A stretch of 64,000 nt of DNA, taken from Flavobacteriaceae bacterium PS02336. Its GTDB lineage: Bacteria > Bacteroidota > Bacteroidia > Flavobacteriales > Flavobacteriaceae. Below, piece after piece: positions 16,889-26,085 of the stretch. Under the pieces are notes generated by a model. The model was not told the DNA's origin. It searched no databases and saw only the letters and a program-made list of their open reading frames with translations. The stretch spans positions 124,001 to 188,000 of the forward strand of contig JASCOF010000003.1 of assembly GCA_029960065.1 (NCBI GenBank). Reading direction: 5' to 3'. How positions within the stretch are numbered: the first letter of the stretch is position 1; each line of letters begins with the position of its first letter. The position numbers were made by a program, and so were the translations under genes.

Positions 16889-19800
16889 CTATTGAAATTC
16901 GAAATTGTCCAACATTAATCCCTTCAAATCATCACCTTCCAACGTTATTTTATACGTTCCTGCATTAATATATCCTCCAGAAGTAGTATTTAAAACCTTC
17001 CATTTTTCTGGTGAAGGGAAAAACTCAATCGTATCATTTCGCATTAAAATTCCGTACGCATCTTCCATTTTGAATTTCACCTTTAACGGAGTTTCATTTC
17101 TATTCATAAAACGGAAACGCATTAAATAAATTCCGGCAACTCCAGGTTTTACTTCAAACTCAATGCTGTTATTTGTCTTTTTAGTGAATTCAATATAATC
17201 GGCTTTTTTGAAATTTCCTTTTTCTATTCCCGTTCCTGTTGTTTTTGTCTTTTCAGCTTCTATGATTACAACTGGTCTTGAATCGTCTTTTTCGCCCATA
17301 TCGTAAGTTGGAACAACGGCAATTGTAGAAATCGTTTCAGCATTATCAAAAAGAACTTTCTCGTCTTTCTTTATTTTTTTAGTGAAAACATCAAATGAAA
17401 TTCCGTTGCTGTTTTTCGCTTTCTCTTCTATTTTTTTATAATCTGAAAACCCTTTTAATGTTTTTATTTTATCATCAACTAAAATATAAATTGTCGATTC
17501 TTCTTTAGCAGTAAACGAACCTTTATTTTTAGAATGAGATGAAAACTGTAAATAATCTGCTCCAAAAACCTCAGAAGGCAATTCGGTAAAAATAACATCA
17601 GAATCTGAATATTGTTTTGAATTAATATCCAGCCATGAAGCTACTTTGTTGGTTTTATCATAAGAATCTAAAACCAGATTTTGAATATTTTTTGGAGATT
17701 CTGATGCTGGTCTTGCGTGAATGTCTTTTGTCGCAATTGCAATTGCCGAAATAATCGCTTGCGAAGCTTTTACATTCGGGAACGAAATCACAATTTTTCC
17801 GTTTATGCTTTTTACTTTGAATGTTTTCTTCAGCGCATTATCATGTCCTGCTTCTGCCCAAATATCGAAATCTTTTAAAACAACATTTTCATTGATGGCA
17901 ACATCAAACAAACGCCATCCTTTGCAATCCATTCCGCCTCCAGTTCCATACCAAGGTTCTGTGAAATACAATTCTACTACATATTCTCCGTCTGGCGCAG
18001 GAAATTCATAACGCAATTTATCAACGCCGTATCTAAAACTTTGAAATAATTCTGAATCTTTTGTTCCATTTATTGGATCGAAAGTTTTTCTTTGACTGGC
18101 AAAAAAGTCTGGTAGTTTTTCAAAATTATCGGTCCATGATAAAGAACCCCAAGTATTTTGACCGTTTTTATGTGTATCGGTAAACCAAGTATTTCCAGCA
18201 GAATCTGTTAATTCTGAACCTCCGCAATTGACTCTGTAAATATAATTGTAATCGCTTTTTGCTTTTGTAATATCAAATTTATCAGTTATTAAAGCATCAA
18301 AATTTGGTGCTTTTGGAAGTGAATTTAAAACGATATAATCTTTGGCAACTGCTTTTCCATTTACATAACCAACCGCATATAAAACGTTGTAATGAATATT
18401 GACATTGTTAAACTGGAAATGCTGTCCGATTCCTGGATTTTTAAGTTTTCCTAAAGAAGATTTATTGACATCATTGAACAATTCTACTTCGTCGCAATTG
18501 GAATAAATATCGATTCCGTTTTTGATTCCCGCTCTTTCCCAACGGCTTGGCCAAGTGTGCGAAACGATATAAACCATCGGATTGGTTTTGTTTGAAACAT
18601 AATTCGCACGGTACATATAAAACGCGTCCAAAGGTTCGCTCCAAATGGTAAAAAGTCCTTTGTAATTTACTGGACCAACTTTATCAATATCTCTAAAACC
18701 TTCTCCATTCTGCACTCTTCCGGGATTTTCGTGCGATGCAAAAAGCCAATTGAATTGTCCCGCAATTTTATCACGAACCGATTCAGCTTCGCGGACTTTA
18801 ATTTCCATTAATTGAGAAAAACGGTTTTCGCTTAAAGTTCCTTTTTGATCAAACTCCCCTTCTGTATGTAAATCGGTTGAACGCCAAGCACCATATTCTC
18901 CGTTTAATAATTGAGTGGTCATTTCTAAATGGTATTTTAAAGGATCTCCGCCATAAGTTCCCGACCAGTTTTGAACTACATTCCAATCTGTTCCTTCTCC
19001 ACCGTTACAAGTTGTTACGATTCTTTGCGATGCTGATAACGGATCCATTTCACGGATAATCTGCGTACATTCTTCTGCAAATTCTTTTGGAATTGTACTT
19101 TCATTCTGCAATCCCCACATGACAACAGATGGACTGTTTCTGCGTTCTTTAATCCATTCTCTCAAAAGTGTTTTGAAATTTTCTTTAAACTCAGGTGTAT
19201 CGTACCAAATATGTGCCGAAAATTGACTCCAAAACAATATTCCGTTTTCGTCTAATTCTTTTTGATATAATAAATTATGAGGTTGATGTGCTTCTCTAAA
19301 AGCATTGAATCCGCCTGCTTTGATCTGCTCAATTCTGGAATGAATCATTTCGTCTGAAAACGAATGACTTTTTCCAATTAAATGTTCGTACTCGCAGACG
19401 CCATTTATAAAAACAGGTTCGTCATTAATAAAAAAACGATTGTCTTTTCCGTCACGACTCATCGGCCAGCTTACCCAGCGAATTCCGTAAGGCGTTGTTA
19501 ATTGATCAATTATTTTTCCGTTTTCATAAACTGAAGTAACCAATTTATACAAATACGGATTCGATGGCGACCATAATTTCGGATTCTGAATCTCAGGAAG
19601 TGTCTGTGCTATTTCTTTTGTTTCTCCCGAATTGATTTTGTTGTCGATTTTTATAATAGCAACTTTCTTTCCTGAAGCATCAAAAAGAATGTTTTCAATA
19701 ATTAAATTTCGATGTGAAGTCCCGTAATTATTGATTTCTGTAGTAGTGTGAAGAATCGCTTTTTGTTTGGAAACTGATTTATCATTCCAGATATGAACAC

Positions 19801-20416
19801 CGAAAGGCTGAATTCTCACATCATTTGTAATTATCAAAGAAACTGGTCTGAAAATTCCCATTGGCTGAGAACCTTCTGAAAATCCCCATTCTCCAGAACA
19901 GCCACCGCAAACCCAAGGTAAATCGGCAATAAAAGAGGGATGAGAAGCTTTTACTAAAATGATATTTTCTTTATCGAAAGAAACAGCTTTAGAGATATCT
20001 AAAGTAAAGGTCGTTCTCCCGCCTTTGTGTTCGCCTACTTTTTTACCATTTACCCAAACCGTTGCATACGAACTTACACCTTCGAAATAAAGAAAATGCT
20101 GTTTTGAACGGTCTTTTTTATCCAGTTTAAGCGTTTTTTTGTACCAAGCAGTACCGTGCAAATTTCCATGTTTTGTTCTTCTGAAACCATAATACTGATC
20201 CCAATTGTGAGGCACACTAACCTTCTGCCAATTGGAATCAGTTTCTGGACGGTCTACAAACCTCTCTTCTTGTGCAGGAAGATTTTCCAAGATTACGGTT
20301 TCCCAAGACGAATTCAGCGAGATTTCTTTACGAAACTTCCCTGAATCTTTGCTCTGACTCCAAACAAAGCAAAGACTTGAAAAAAAACAAAAAATAAAAA
20401 AAACTATTCTGTTCAT
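16889..20416 (-). CDS. Large GH2 enzyme with malectin-like and C-terminal beta-sandwich domains
   Basis: This secreted 1175-residue protein has a signal peptide (FFSSLCFVWSQ). The N-terminal GH2 sugar-binding domain (about 30-200) has VPHNWDQYYGF; the immunoglobulin-like domain and barrel follow. Acid/base Glu is in VVMWGLQNES, and HTEGEF a little later is a possible nucleophile region. About 740-915 is a malectin-like carbohydrate-binding module (RVNCGG...DSAGNTWFTD, VELYFTEPWYGTGG). The C-terminus from about 1045 (VVIIEAEKTKTTGTG to the end) is a second beta-sandwich like CBM6/35. Exo-beta-galactosidase or beta-glucuronidase on pectin side chains would fit, but specificity is open. It precedes the smaller GH2 gene by a repeat-filled gap. 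Confidence 0.85.
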   Translation of the reverse strand: MNRIVFFIFCFFSSLCFVWSQSKDSGKFRKEISLNSSWETVILENLPAQEERFVDRPETDSNWQKVSVPHNWDQYYGFRRTKHGNLHGTAWYKKTLKLDKKDRSKQHFLYFEGVSSYATVWVNGKKVGEHKGGRTTFTLDISKAVSFDKENIILVKASHPSFIADLPWVCGGCSGEWGFSEGSQPMGIFRPVSLIITNDVRIQPFGVHIWNDKSVSKQKAILHTTTEINNYGTSHRNLIIENILFDASGKKVAIIKIDNKINSGETKEIAQTLPEIQNPKLWSPSNPYLYKLVTSVYENGKIIDQLTTPYGIRWVSWPMSRDGKDNRFFINDEPVFINGVCEYEHLIGKSHSFSDEMIHSRIEQIKAGGFNAFREAHQPHNLLYQKELDENGILFWSQFSAHIWYDTPEFKENFKTLLREWIKERRNSPSVVMWGLQNESTIPKEFAEECTQIIREMDPLSASQRIVTTCNGGEGTDWNVVQNWSGTYGGDPLKYHLEMTTQLLNGEYGAWRSTDLHTEGEFDQKGTLSENRFSQLMEIKVREAESVRDKIAGQFNWLFASHENPGRVQNGEGFRDIDKVGPVNYKGLFTIWSEPLDAFYMYRANYVSNKTNPMVYIVSHTWPSRWERAGIKNGIDIYSNCDEVELFNDVNKSSLGKLKNPGIGQHFQFNNVNIHYNVLYAVGYVNGKAVAKDYIVLNSLPKAPNFDALITDKFDITKAKSDYNYIYRVNCGGSELTDSAGNTWFTDTHKNGQNTWGSLSWTDNFEKLPDFFASQRKTFDPINGTKDSELFQSFRYGVDKLRYEFPAPDGEYVVELYFTEPWYGTGGGMDCKGWRLFDVAINENVVLKDFDIWAEAGHDNALKKTFKVKSINGKIVISFPNVKASQAIISAIAIATKDIHARPASESPKNIQNLVLDSYDKTNKVASWLDINSKQYSDSDVIFTELPSEVFGADYLQFSSHSKNKGSFTAKEESTIYILVDDKIKTLKGFSDYKKIEEKAKNSNGISFDVFTKKIKKDEKVLFDNAETISTIAVVPTYDMGEKDDSRPVVIIEAEKTKTTGTGIEKGNFKKADYIEFTKKTNNSIEFEVKPGVAGIYLMRFRFMNRNETPLKVKFKMEDAYGILMRNDTIEFFPSPEKWKVLNTTSGGYINAGTYKITLEGDDLKGLMLDNFEFQ

Positions 20417-20475
20417 ATTTTTAAAACCATATAAGTGATTATAAGGTTGTTTAAGTTTTTATTTTACTCCCCATT

Positions 20476-20742
20476 TTGTCATTTCGTCGTAAGGAGAAAT
20501 CTTCACAAGTAACTCCGCATAGAAATGTCGTCAATCTTTGTAGAGTTTCTTGCGAAGATCCCTCGTTCCTCGGGATGACAAGATTGTGTTTATATTCTTA
20601 ATTAGAACTAACAGATTTTAAAAACCTGTCAGGTCTAAGTTAACTACGAGTTTGCGTGAGGGATTGAGGCGGTATCCTTTTATAAAGCGGAGCGGAATAA
20701 AAGATATAGCCGAAAGCCCGACCCGGAGGGACACGCCCAAAT
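20476..20742. repeat. Composite of three repeat families in the 20417-20744 gap
   Basis: This 328-bp gap holds no gene. It contains an imperfect CGACGAAGGAGAAATC-family inverted repeat (TTGTCATTTCGTCGTAAGG from 20477, CCTCGGGATGACAAG ending 20582). Next is a half-degenerate ACAGATTTTAAAAACCTGTC copy (about 20610-20632). Then comes an element from GTTTGCGTGAGGGATTG (20650) to CCCGACCCGGAGGGACACGC (20725-20742), which has a related copy in reverse orientation at 31331-31416. Confidence 0.7.
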
Positions 20743-20744
20743 TA

Positions 20745-23474
20745 TTAATAAAACAACCAGTCAATCGCGGCTTTTTCTCCTGCATCGATATATCCAACAT
20801 CGCGTGGCGTTATGTTTTGATCTGCGTCGATAAAACCTAAAATTAACACTTTTCCTTTTCCTAAATCTAATTTATTCTCGCCCGGCTGGAAAGTGTATGT
20901 ATGAATGTTTACACGCGGTAAATCTTTCAAATTCATCGCACTTGCTAGAATCACTTCGGCTTGACCGTGCGCATTTCCTGCTGCATCTGTTTCCAAACTT
21001 GGCGGTAATAAAAATCTTTTTTGATCAGAATTGAAATAACCAACCACTAATTTAACCGCTTTTGTGTTTCTAAACTTCAAATGTGTTCCTTTTTCGTTTT
21101 GATCGTTTTCTACAAAAGTAAATCCTTTTAGATTTTGAAGTTCAGGAGCAATTTTAGTTAACTCAGAAATATCAGTTCCGTAAACCTTTGTTCCTTTTTT
21201 AACTAAGTAAGTTCCCGGTTTTTCGTCGATGAAAGTTACTTCGGCTGGTTTCCAAGGTTTTCCTTCTTTGGTTTCAATTTTACCGTCTTTTGAGGCTTTT
21301 AACTTCTCTAGATTTCTTTTGAAATTAGCCAATTCACGTTCGTAATGCGGTAATAATTCAGCCCATGTTTTGTTGTTTCCGTCGTCTCCTCCAATCGGGA
21401 TTCGGCGTTGAGCGGTCTGCATACTATTCGCATAGTAATAGGTATCTTTTGCCAAGTTTACCAATAATTCGTAATGCTCGATGCTTTTCTCTAAATGAGG
21501 CATCGCTTTGTCTAAATCGGTAATATCGTTGGAATAACTGTATCTTAAAACCAATAAAGCTGCTTTTACTTTTTCTGAGAAGAAATCGGCGAAAGCCTTA
21601 TACGCATGGATATCATTTTTAAGACGTGCAAATTCTTCTTTGTCTTTGGTTACGCTGGCTTCGGCTTTGTCAATGGCTTCAACAGCCAATCTTCCGTGTT
21701 CTGTTATTTCAGCAATTATCTGTGTTGGAAGTTCGCCCGAATGCGGTTCTTTATTCCACTCTTTTTTAGCATATTCCAAAAGCAATTCTCCCGCAGGTCC
21801 GCACGATTCGTGGAATCCCGGATAAACTCTCCATTTTGACGGATTTACCAATTGGCTTTCGAACATTCCTAACAATAAAGTTTGGCGGTTTCCTTCTGTG
21901 ATTCCGAAACGTCTTAAGGTTTTTGGCGCAATTTCTCCCGTTTCTTCGTAAGCTTTTAAAATATTATTTGCTGCTTCCTGAGTCGTTCCGAACTTCGAAG
22001 CTAAATCATTATCCCAAAATTTAACTTCTTCGTTTCGATCTCTTTTACTGTCCCAAGCATATCTTGCCCAAGCTTTGTACCAAATCCAGTCACGATCCAT
22101 TTCTAATAAACGTTCTCCCGATTTCGTTTTATCTGCCGAATACGGCCAATCCCAATACGATGCCTGTGGATATAAATGCAGTGCATTTGCTCCGTGAACA
22201 CTATGCATTGCTTTTACTGTTTTCTGAATAAAATCTGGTGAACCGTATCTGAAAGGTTCTAAATTGGCCAAAATATGAACATTCTCGATATGAATTGATT
22301 TAAGAGCGCTTAACTGTTTGTGCGTTTCGCCCCAAGGTCCGCCCGGCGTATACGTCGTTAAAGATTCTCCTGTATATTTACTTTCTGTATAAAGGTTTTT
22401 GTATAACGGAAGTGATTTTTCCATAACCAAAGGTCCGTCTGTATCGTGAGAACGCAAAATAATCGGCGGTTCTTCTGTCTTTCCTAATGCTTGTAAACCG
22501 TCGCGAACACCCGGAATAATGGTTTTGGTAAACCATTCTACATCATCATCAACGGTATTGATGGCTTCTCCCAAACAAACCATTAATCCAACATTTGGAT
22601 ATTTTTCGATGAAAGCAGCAATAGATTTTCTGGTATAATCTGACAATAAAGGTGTAATTGGACGCGAACGATCTTGTGTTTTAATGTTGTAATGCTCTGC
22701 AAAAGGTTTGGAAACAATAATATTATAAAACATCTGAATTACCCAGATTCCTCTTTTATTCGCTTCTACCGTTAAGAATTTATAGATTTCTTCATTCTTT
22801 TTGAAATCCTCATCGCTGACTTCAACTGCAAACGGATATTCTTTTAATTTTACTAAAGATGCAAAAGGGTGTCCGTTCCATAAATAAAGCGAGTTCATGC
22901 GGTTTTCTACCAGCATGTCCAAATACTTAATCCATAAAGCTTTATCGTAAAACCAAGGAAAAGTTTCTGGTGTATACGGATATTCGTAAACATCACGTCC
23001 AGGAAGATAAACCGGTTTCTGCATTCCGATACAAGCACCTCTTAATACCATTTCTGGACTGTCGTCAATATTCAAATCTGAAGGAAGCTGACCCGAATTT
23101 TTAATACGATCTGCCAATTCTAATGCACCGTATAAAACACCTGAAGCATCTGTTCCTTCAATATAAATGATGTTTTTTTGAGTACGGATTTGAAAACCTT
23201 CTTTCTTCGTTAATTTGCTATCATCAATTTTAGCGCTTTTAGCATTTTTCTTCCAAAAATCAGTTCCTTTTTCTCCAATTACAATTACTTTATCTTTTGA
23301 GTTTTTGAATTTATCTGCAGAAGTTACAGTGAATCCTTTTCCTGAAAGGGTTTCTGATAATTTGGTAGCTCCAAATTTTGCTCTTGGCGAAGTTGCATCA
23401 CTAACAATAGTGATATTTTGCGCTGTCGCGAAAGAGACGTAAAAACATAAAAAAAGTAATTGTAAATATTTCAT
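20745..23474 (-). CDS. Putative glycosidase: zincin-like N-domain plus TIM-like barrel, family not placed
   Basis: This secreted 909-residue protein (signal peptide to about FATAQ19) starts with a GH20/GH67-type zincin-like domain (20-130: ITIVSDATSPRAKFGATKLSETL, then YIEGTDASGVLYGALELADRI). A barrel-like region covers about 140-460, then helices 480-770 and a C-terminal beta domain with TYTFQPGENKLDLGKGKVLILGF. Acidic residues at strand ends, Glu303 (VCLGEA), Asp344/346 (RSHDTD) and Glu406 (ANLEP), are candidate catalysts. I do not see the Asp-Glu pair of GH20. Uronic-acid exo-hydrolysis would suit a pectin locus and the GH67-like head, but this is conjecture. It lies between the isomerase-like and GH2 genes. 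Confidence 0.7.
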   Translation of the reverse strand: MKYLQLLFLCFYVSFATAQNITIVSDATSPRAKFGATKLSETLSGKGFTVTSADKFKNSKDKVIVIGEKGTDFWKKNAKSAKIDDSKLTKKEGFQIRTQKNIIYIEGTDASGVLYGALELADRIKNSGQLPSDLNIDDSPEMVLRGACIGMQKPVYLPGRDVYEYPYTPETFPWFYDKALWIKYLDMLVENRMNSLYLWNGHPFASLVKLKEYPFAVEVSDEDFKKNEEIYKFLTVEANKRGIWVIQMFYNIIVSKPFAEHYNIKTQDRSRPITPLLSDYTRKSIAAFIEKYPNVGLMVCLGEAINTVDDDVEWFTKTIIPGVRDGLQALGKTEEPPIILRSHDTDGPLVMEKSLPLYKNLYTESKYTGESLTTYTPGGPWGETHKQLSALKSIHIENVHILANLEPFRYGSPDFIQKTVKAMHSVHGANALHLYPQASYWDWPYSADKTKSGERLLEMDRDWIWYKAWARYAWDSKRDRNEEVKFWDNDLASKFGTTQEAANNILKAYEETGEIAPKTLRRFGITEGNRQTLLLGMFESQLVNPSKWRVYPGFHESCGPAGELLLEYAKKEWNKEPHSGELPTQIIAEITEHGRLAVEAIDKAEASVTKDKEEFARLKNDIHAYKAFADFFSEKVKAALLVLRYSYSNDITDLDKAMPHLEKSIEHYELLVNLAKDTYYYANSMQTAQRRIPIGGDDGNNKTWAELLPHYERELANFKRNLEKLKASKDGKIETKEGKPWKPAEVTFIDEKPGTYLVKKGTKVYGTDISELTKIAPELQNLKGFTFVENDQNEKGTHLKFRNTKAVKLVVGYFNSDQKRFLLPPSLETDAAGNAHGQAEVILASAMNLKDLPRVNIHTYTFQPGENKLDLGKGKVLILGFIDADQNITPRDVGYIDAGEKAAIDWLFY

Positions 23475-23510
23475 GGTAATATGATTTATTCTGGAAAATG
23501 ATTCTGAATT

Positions 23511-23650
23511 AATCTGCCAAATCCGCTAAATCTGCGAGAGTTTTTTTGCACGCAGATTGGGCAGATTTAAGCAGATTTTTTTTTTTAGCCACAGATTAAA
23601 AGGATTTTCACAGATTTAAAAAATCATTTTAATCCTTTAATCTGTGGCTA
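23511..23650. repeat. CCACAGATTA-family inverted repeat
   Basis: AGCCACAGATTAAAAGGATT begins at 23587 and is matched by AATCCTTTAATCTGTGGCT ending at 23649. An AATCTGCCAAATCCGC/AGCAGATT unit precedes it (23511-23580). The whole gap between two minus-strand genes is repeat. Confidence 0.8.
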
Positions 23651-23654
23651 TAAA

Positions 23655-24539
23655 TTAATTTTGAAAAATGCGTTTTAAATAAGCCACATTGGCACCGTAA
23701 TTGGCTTTTACATTGTGCACTTGTGTTACGTCACGAGAACGCTCTACAATAAGCCATCCGCTCCATTTCATTTCGTCCAAAGTTTGTTTGATTTTTGGCA
23801 TATCGATCGCTTTGTCATTTTCTAACCAAAACTGATCCGTATTGGAAGCGTGAATCTGTGCTAAATATTTCTTGCCTAAGATTTTCAATTCGGATGAAAT
23901 ATCTCTTTTGTTGTCTAAAGCATTCGCAAAATTGAATGAACTTTTGATGTATTTTGAACCTACTTCTTCTAACAGTTTTTTCTCTTCTGTAGCACTCAAA
24001 GAAGTTTCAATCGCAATTACGCCACCAATTTTACCCACTTCTTTTCCTGCCCATTGCAGTCTTTTAATTACTTCTGGACGTAATTCGGGATTTTTAACCA
24101 AATCGGTTTGTGTTCCTAATGGAAGATAAGCGACTTTTACATTCATATCTTTCATCGCTTTGATACAATCAGCAATCATCGGCGTGATTTCTCTTGTCGC
24201 AAAAGACTGCGCATAAAATCCAGACATTGCAATCGAGCTGATTCCAACTCCGGTTTCTTTAGATTTATCTAAGAATTTTTGTCTTTCAATTGGATCGCCT
24301 AGTTTGCTGTCAAAAGTTGGTCGGTTTCCTAAACCTCCCATATCCAGTTCGATTCCGTCCGCTTTTATTTCTGCAGCTAAACCAAAAGCGCCTAATTTTT
24401 GTCTTTTTAAAATCATCCAGTCGCAAACCGCCACTTTATATTTTTGCTTTTTGTTTGAAGACTGAGCCGTTGCACAACTGTTGAATGTTGTCGAAATAAC
24501 AACAAGCATTGCAATTAATAAATTTCTTTTAGATTTCAT
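23655..24539 (-). CDS. Secreted sugar-phosphate isomerase/epimerase-like lipoprotein
   Basis: This 294-residue protein belongs to the AP-endonuclease-2/xylose isomerase-like TIM-barrel superfamily. It has a lipoprotein-type leader (TFNSC at about 22) and so acts outside the cytoplasm, unusual for a phosphosugar enzyme. Barrel signatures are KADGIELDMGG, KVAYLPLGTQTD, GVIAIETSLS (metal-site Glu), LAQIHASNTD (metal-site Asp/His region) and GWLIVERSRD. It may epimerise or oxidise a free sugar, but the reaction is unknown. It follows the sialidase-like gene through a repeat-filled gap and may be read from the same promoter. Confidence 0.78.
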   Translation of the reverse strand: MKSKRNLLIAMLVVISTTFNSCATAQSSNKKQKYKVAVCDWMILKRQKLGAFGLAAEIKADGIELDMGGLGNRPTFDSKLGDPIERQKFLDKSKETGVGISSIAMSGFYAQSFATREITPMIADCIKAMKDMNVKVAYLPLGTQTDLVKNPELRPEVIKRLQWAGKEVGKIGGVIAIETSLSATEEKKLLEEVGSKYIKSSFNFANALDNKRDISSELKILGKKYLAQIHASNTDQFWLENDKAIDMPKIKQTLDEMKWSGWLIVERSRDVTQVHNVKANYGANVAYLKRIFQN

Positions 24540-24553
24540 GCTTATATTTTTTT

Positions 24554-24787
24554 TGCCACAGATTATAAAGATTAAATGGATTAAAAAAAAATCTGCTCGA
24601 TCTGCTATCCCGATAGCTATCGGGAGCGTGAAAAAAAATTACTCTCGCAGATTTTGGAGATTAACTAGAATAAAAAATCATTTTAATCCTTTTAATCTGT
24701 GGCTTTATATTTTTTTGCCACTAATTCCACGAATTTTTACGAATTAGTATTTAAAAAAATTTGTGGAAATTAGTGAAATTCGTGGCG
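24554..24787. repeat. Composite nested inverted repeat with CCCGATAGCTATCGGG core
   Basis: Outer arms are TTGCCACAGATTATAAAGATT (from 24554) and AATCCTTTTAATCTGTGGC (ending about 24703). The inside contains ATCTGCTCGATCTGCTATCC and the 16-bp palindrome CCCGATAGCTATCGGG (24609-24624), then ACTCTCGCAGATTTTGGAG. A second unit, TTGCCACTAATTCCACGAA to TTCGTGGC (24715-24787), follows. The first unit is nearly the same as the repeat at 40732-40908. Confidence 0.85.
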
Positions 24788-24796
24788 AACTTTATT

Positions 24797-25942
24797 TTAC
24801 TCTTCTTCAGCTTTTACCGCTGTTACCACTTTTCCTTCGTCGCCTGGCCAGATACCGTTTTTGATTGGAAGCGCAACCAGTTTACTTGGATCCACTTTTA
24901 CATATTTTAGTTTTTCTCTTCTCCAAGTATAAACGATATGAACCATTCCGTCAGAACTTTGAATCATTGAAGGATAAGAATATTGGCTGATTTTTGAATC
25001 TTCCAAAACCAAAGCAGCATTCCAATTGATTCCGTCTTTAGAAACCGAAACATTCAAAGGCGTTCTTGGTCCTTTTGCTTCTTTTCCTGGAGGAAGAACG
25101 TGATTGTAAACTAACAAATGTCTTCCATCTTTTAAAGTTACAGCATCGGTTCCTGAGTTATTATTCGGAAGTCCGATTAACTCTACATCCGACCAAGTTT
25201 TTCCGTTGTCTTTTGAAAATGTGCTGAAAATAGCTCTATTTCTAGTTCTTCCAATGGCTTGAATGCTTCCGTCTTTATGAAATAAAATACTTGGCTGAAT
25301 TGCATTTATTTTTTGTTTTCCTCTTGGAAGCGTATCGCCCATTACCCAAGTTTTTCCGAAATCTGGAGTAGATTCCATACGAAGTCTCCAACCGTCGCCT
25401 TCGATACTTGACGGACATAATAATGTTCCGTTGCTTAATAAAACTGGTTTATTTTTGATTGGCCCTAAGAAACCATCAGGCATTTTTTGTGCTTCAGACC
25501 AAGTTTTTCCGCCATCAGATGAAGTTCTGATTACGCCCCACCATTCAGATGGTTTTGGTCCTATTTTGTAAAATAACATTAAATCGCCGCCTGGTATTTG
25601 ATACAAAACCGGATTCCAAGTTGGTAATCTTGGGCCTTCTTTCATGACACCGTCGGCAACTTTTACACCTTCATTCCAAGTATCGCTTCCCTTAGGTTTA
25701 ATGGCTACGTAAATGCAAACATCAGGATGTCTTTCGTGCGTTCCTCCAAACCAAGATGAAACTAAATCACCATTTGATGCTTCGACAATTGTAACGGCGT
25801 GGCAAGACGGATAAGGTGCTTTATCGTAAATAAATTGATCTACTAAAATTCCTTCTTTCCAAGTCTTTTTCTCTAAAGCCGATTTACAACTTCCTAAAAG
25901 GAAAAGTCCAAACAAGACAAATGCTAATTTTGTTATCTTCAT
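24797..25942 (-). CDS. Sialidase-superfamily beta-propeller lipoprotein
   Basis: This 381-residue lipoprotein (lipobox LLGSC, Cys19) has no acidic export signal after the Cys. It has several Asp-box motifs: TSSDGGKTW, ESTPDFGKTW, FSKDNGKTW and VSKDGINW, which define a sialidase-fold propeller. The FRIP motif and arginine triad of true GH33 neuraminidases are not seen, so sialic acid is unlikely. In pectin loci such proteins may act on Kdo/Dha-like or uronic residues; this is conjecture. Its promoter (26023-26067) matches that of susC, tying it to pectin uptake. It may head a transcript running to 14217. Confidence 0.75.
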   Translation of the reverse strand: MKITKLAFVLFGLFLLGSCKSALEKKTWKEGILVDQFIYDKAPYPSCHAVTIVEASNGDLVSSWFGGTHERHPDVCIYVAIKPKGSDTWNEGVKVADGVMKEGPRLPTWNPVLYQIPGGDLMLFYKIGPKPSEWWGVIRTSSDGGKTWSEAQKMPDGFLGPIKNKPVLLSNGTLLCPSSIEGDGWRLRMESTPDFGKTWVMGDTLPRGKQKINAIQPSILFHKDGSIQAIGRTRNRAIFSTFSKDNGKTWSDVELIGLPNNNSGTDAVTLKDGRHLLVYNHVLPPGKEAKGPRTPLNVSVSKDGINWNAALVLEDSKISQYSYPSMIQSSDGMVHIVYTWRREKLKYVKVDPSKLVALPIKNGIWPGDEGKVVTAVKAEEE

Positions 25943-26022
25943 TCTTAATTAAATTATGAATTATTTTTTCTGACTATAAATACATACCTAACATTTTTTT
26001 AGGTAAAAATATTTAATAAGTG

Positions 26023-26067
26023 TAAAAATAACACGAAAAAATTAACAATGTATCCTGTACTGTCCCG
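26023..26067 (-). promoter_or_regulatory. Promoter sharing tandem CAGGA element with susC
   Basis: The minus strand reads CGGGA (26067-26063), five bases, CAGGA (26057-26053), then exactly 22 nt, then TATTTTTA (26030-26023). The susC promoter has CAGGA, five bases, CAGGA, 22 nt and TATTTTTG. The start codon of the sialidase-like gene lies about 80 nt downstream of the box. Identical order and spacing indicate a shared activator. Confidence 0.6.
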
Positions 26068-26085
26068 AATTATTGAAAATGCAGA

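Noticed and set aside
20618..20840. Overlapping short frames of about 60 residues on both strands near 20.6-20.8 kb
   Set aside because: They run through a repeat element and the tail of the 909-residue gene; composition is that of repeat DNA, with no start signals.
24797..25942. True GH33 neuraminidase
   Set aside because: Asp boxes are present, but the FRIP motif and arginine triad are not, and no other sialic-acid gene is nearby.
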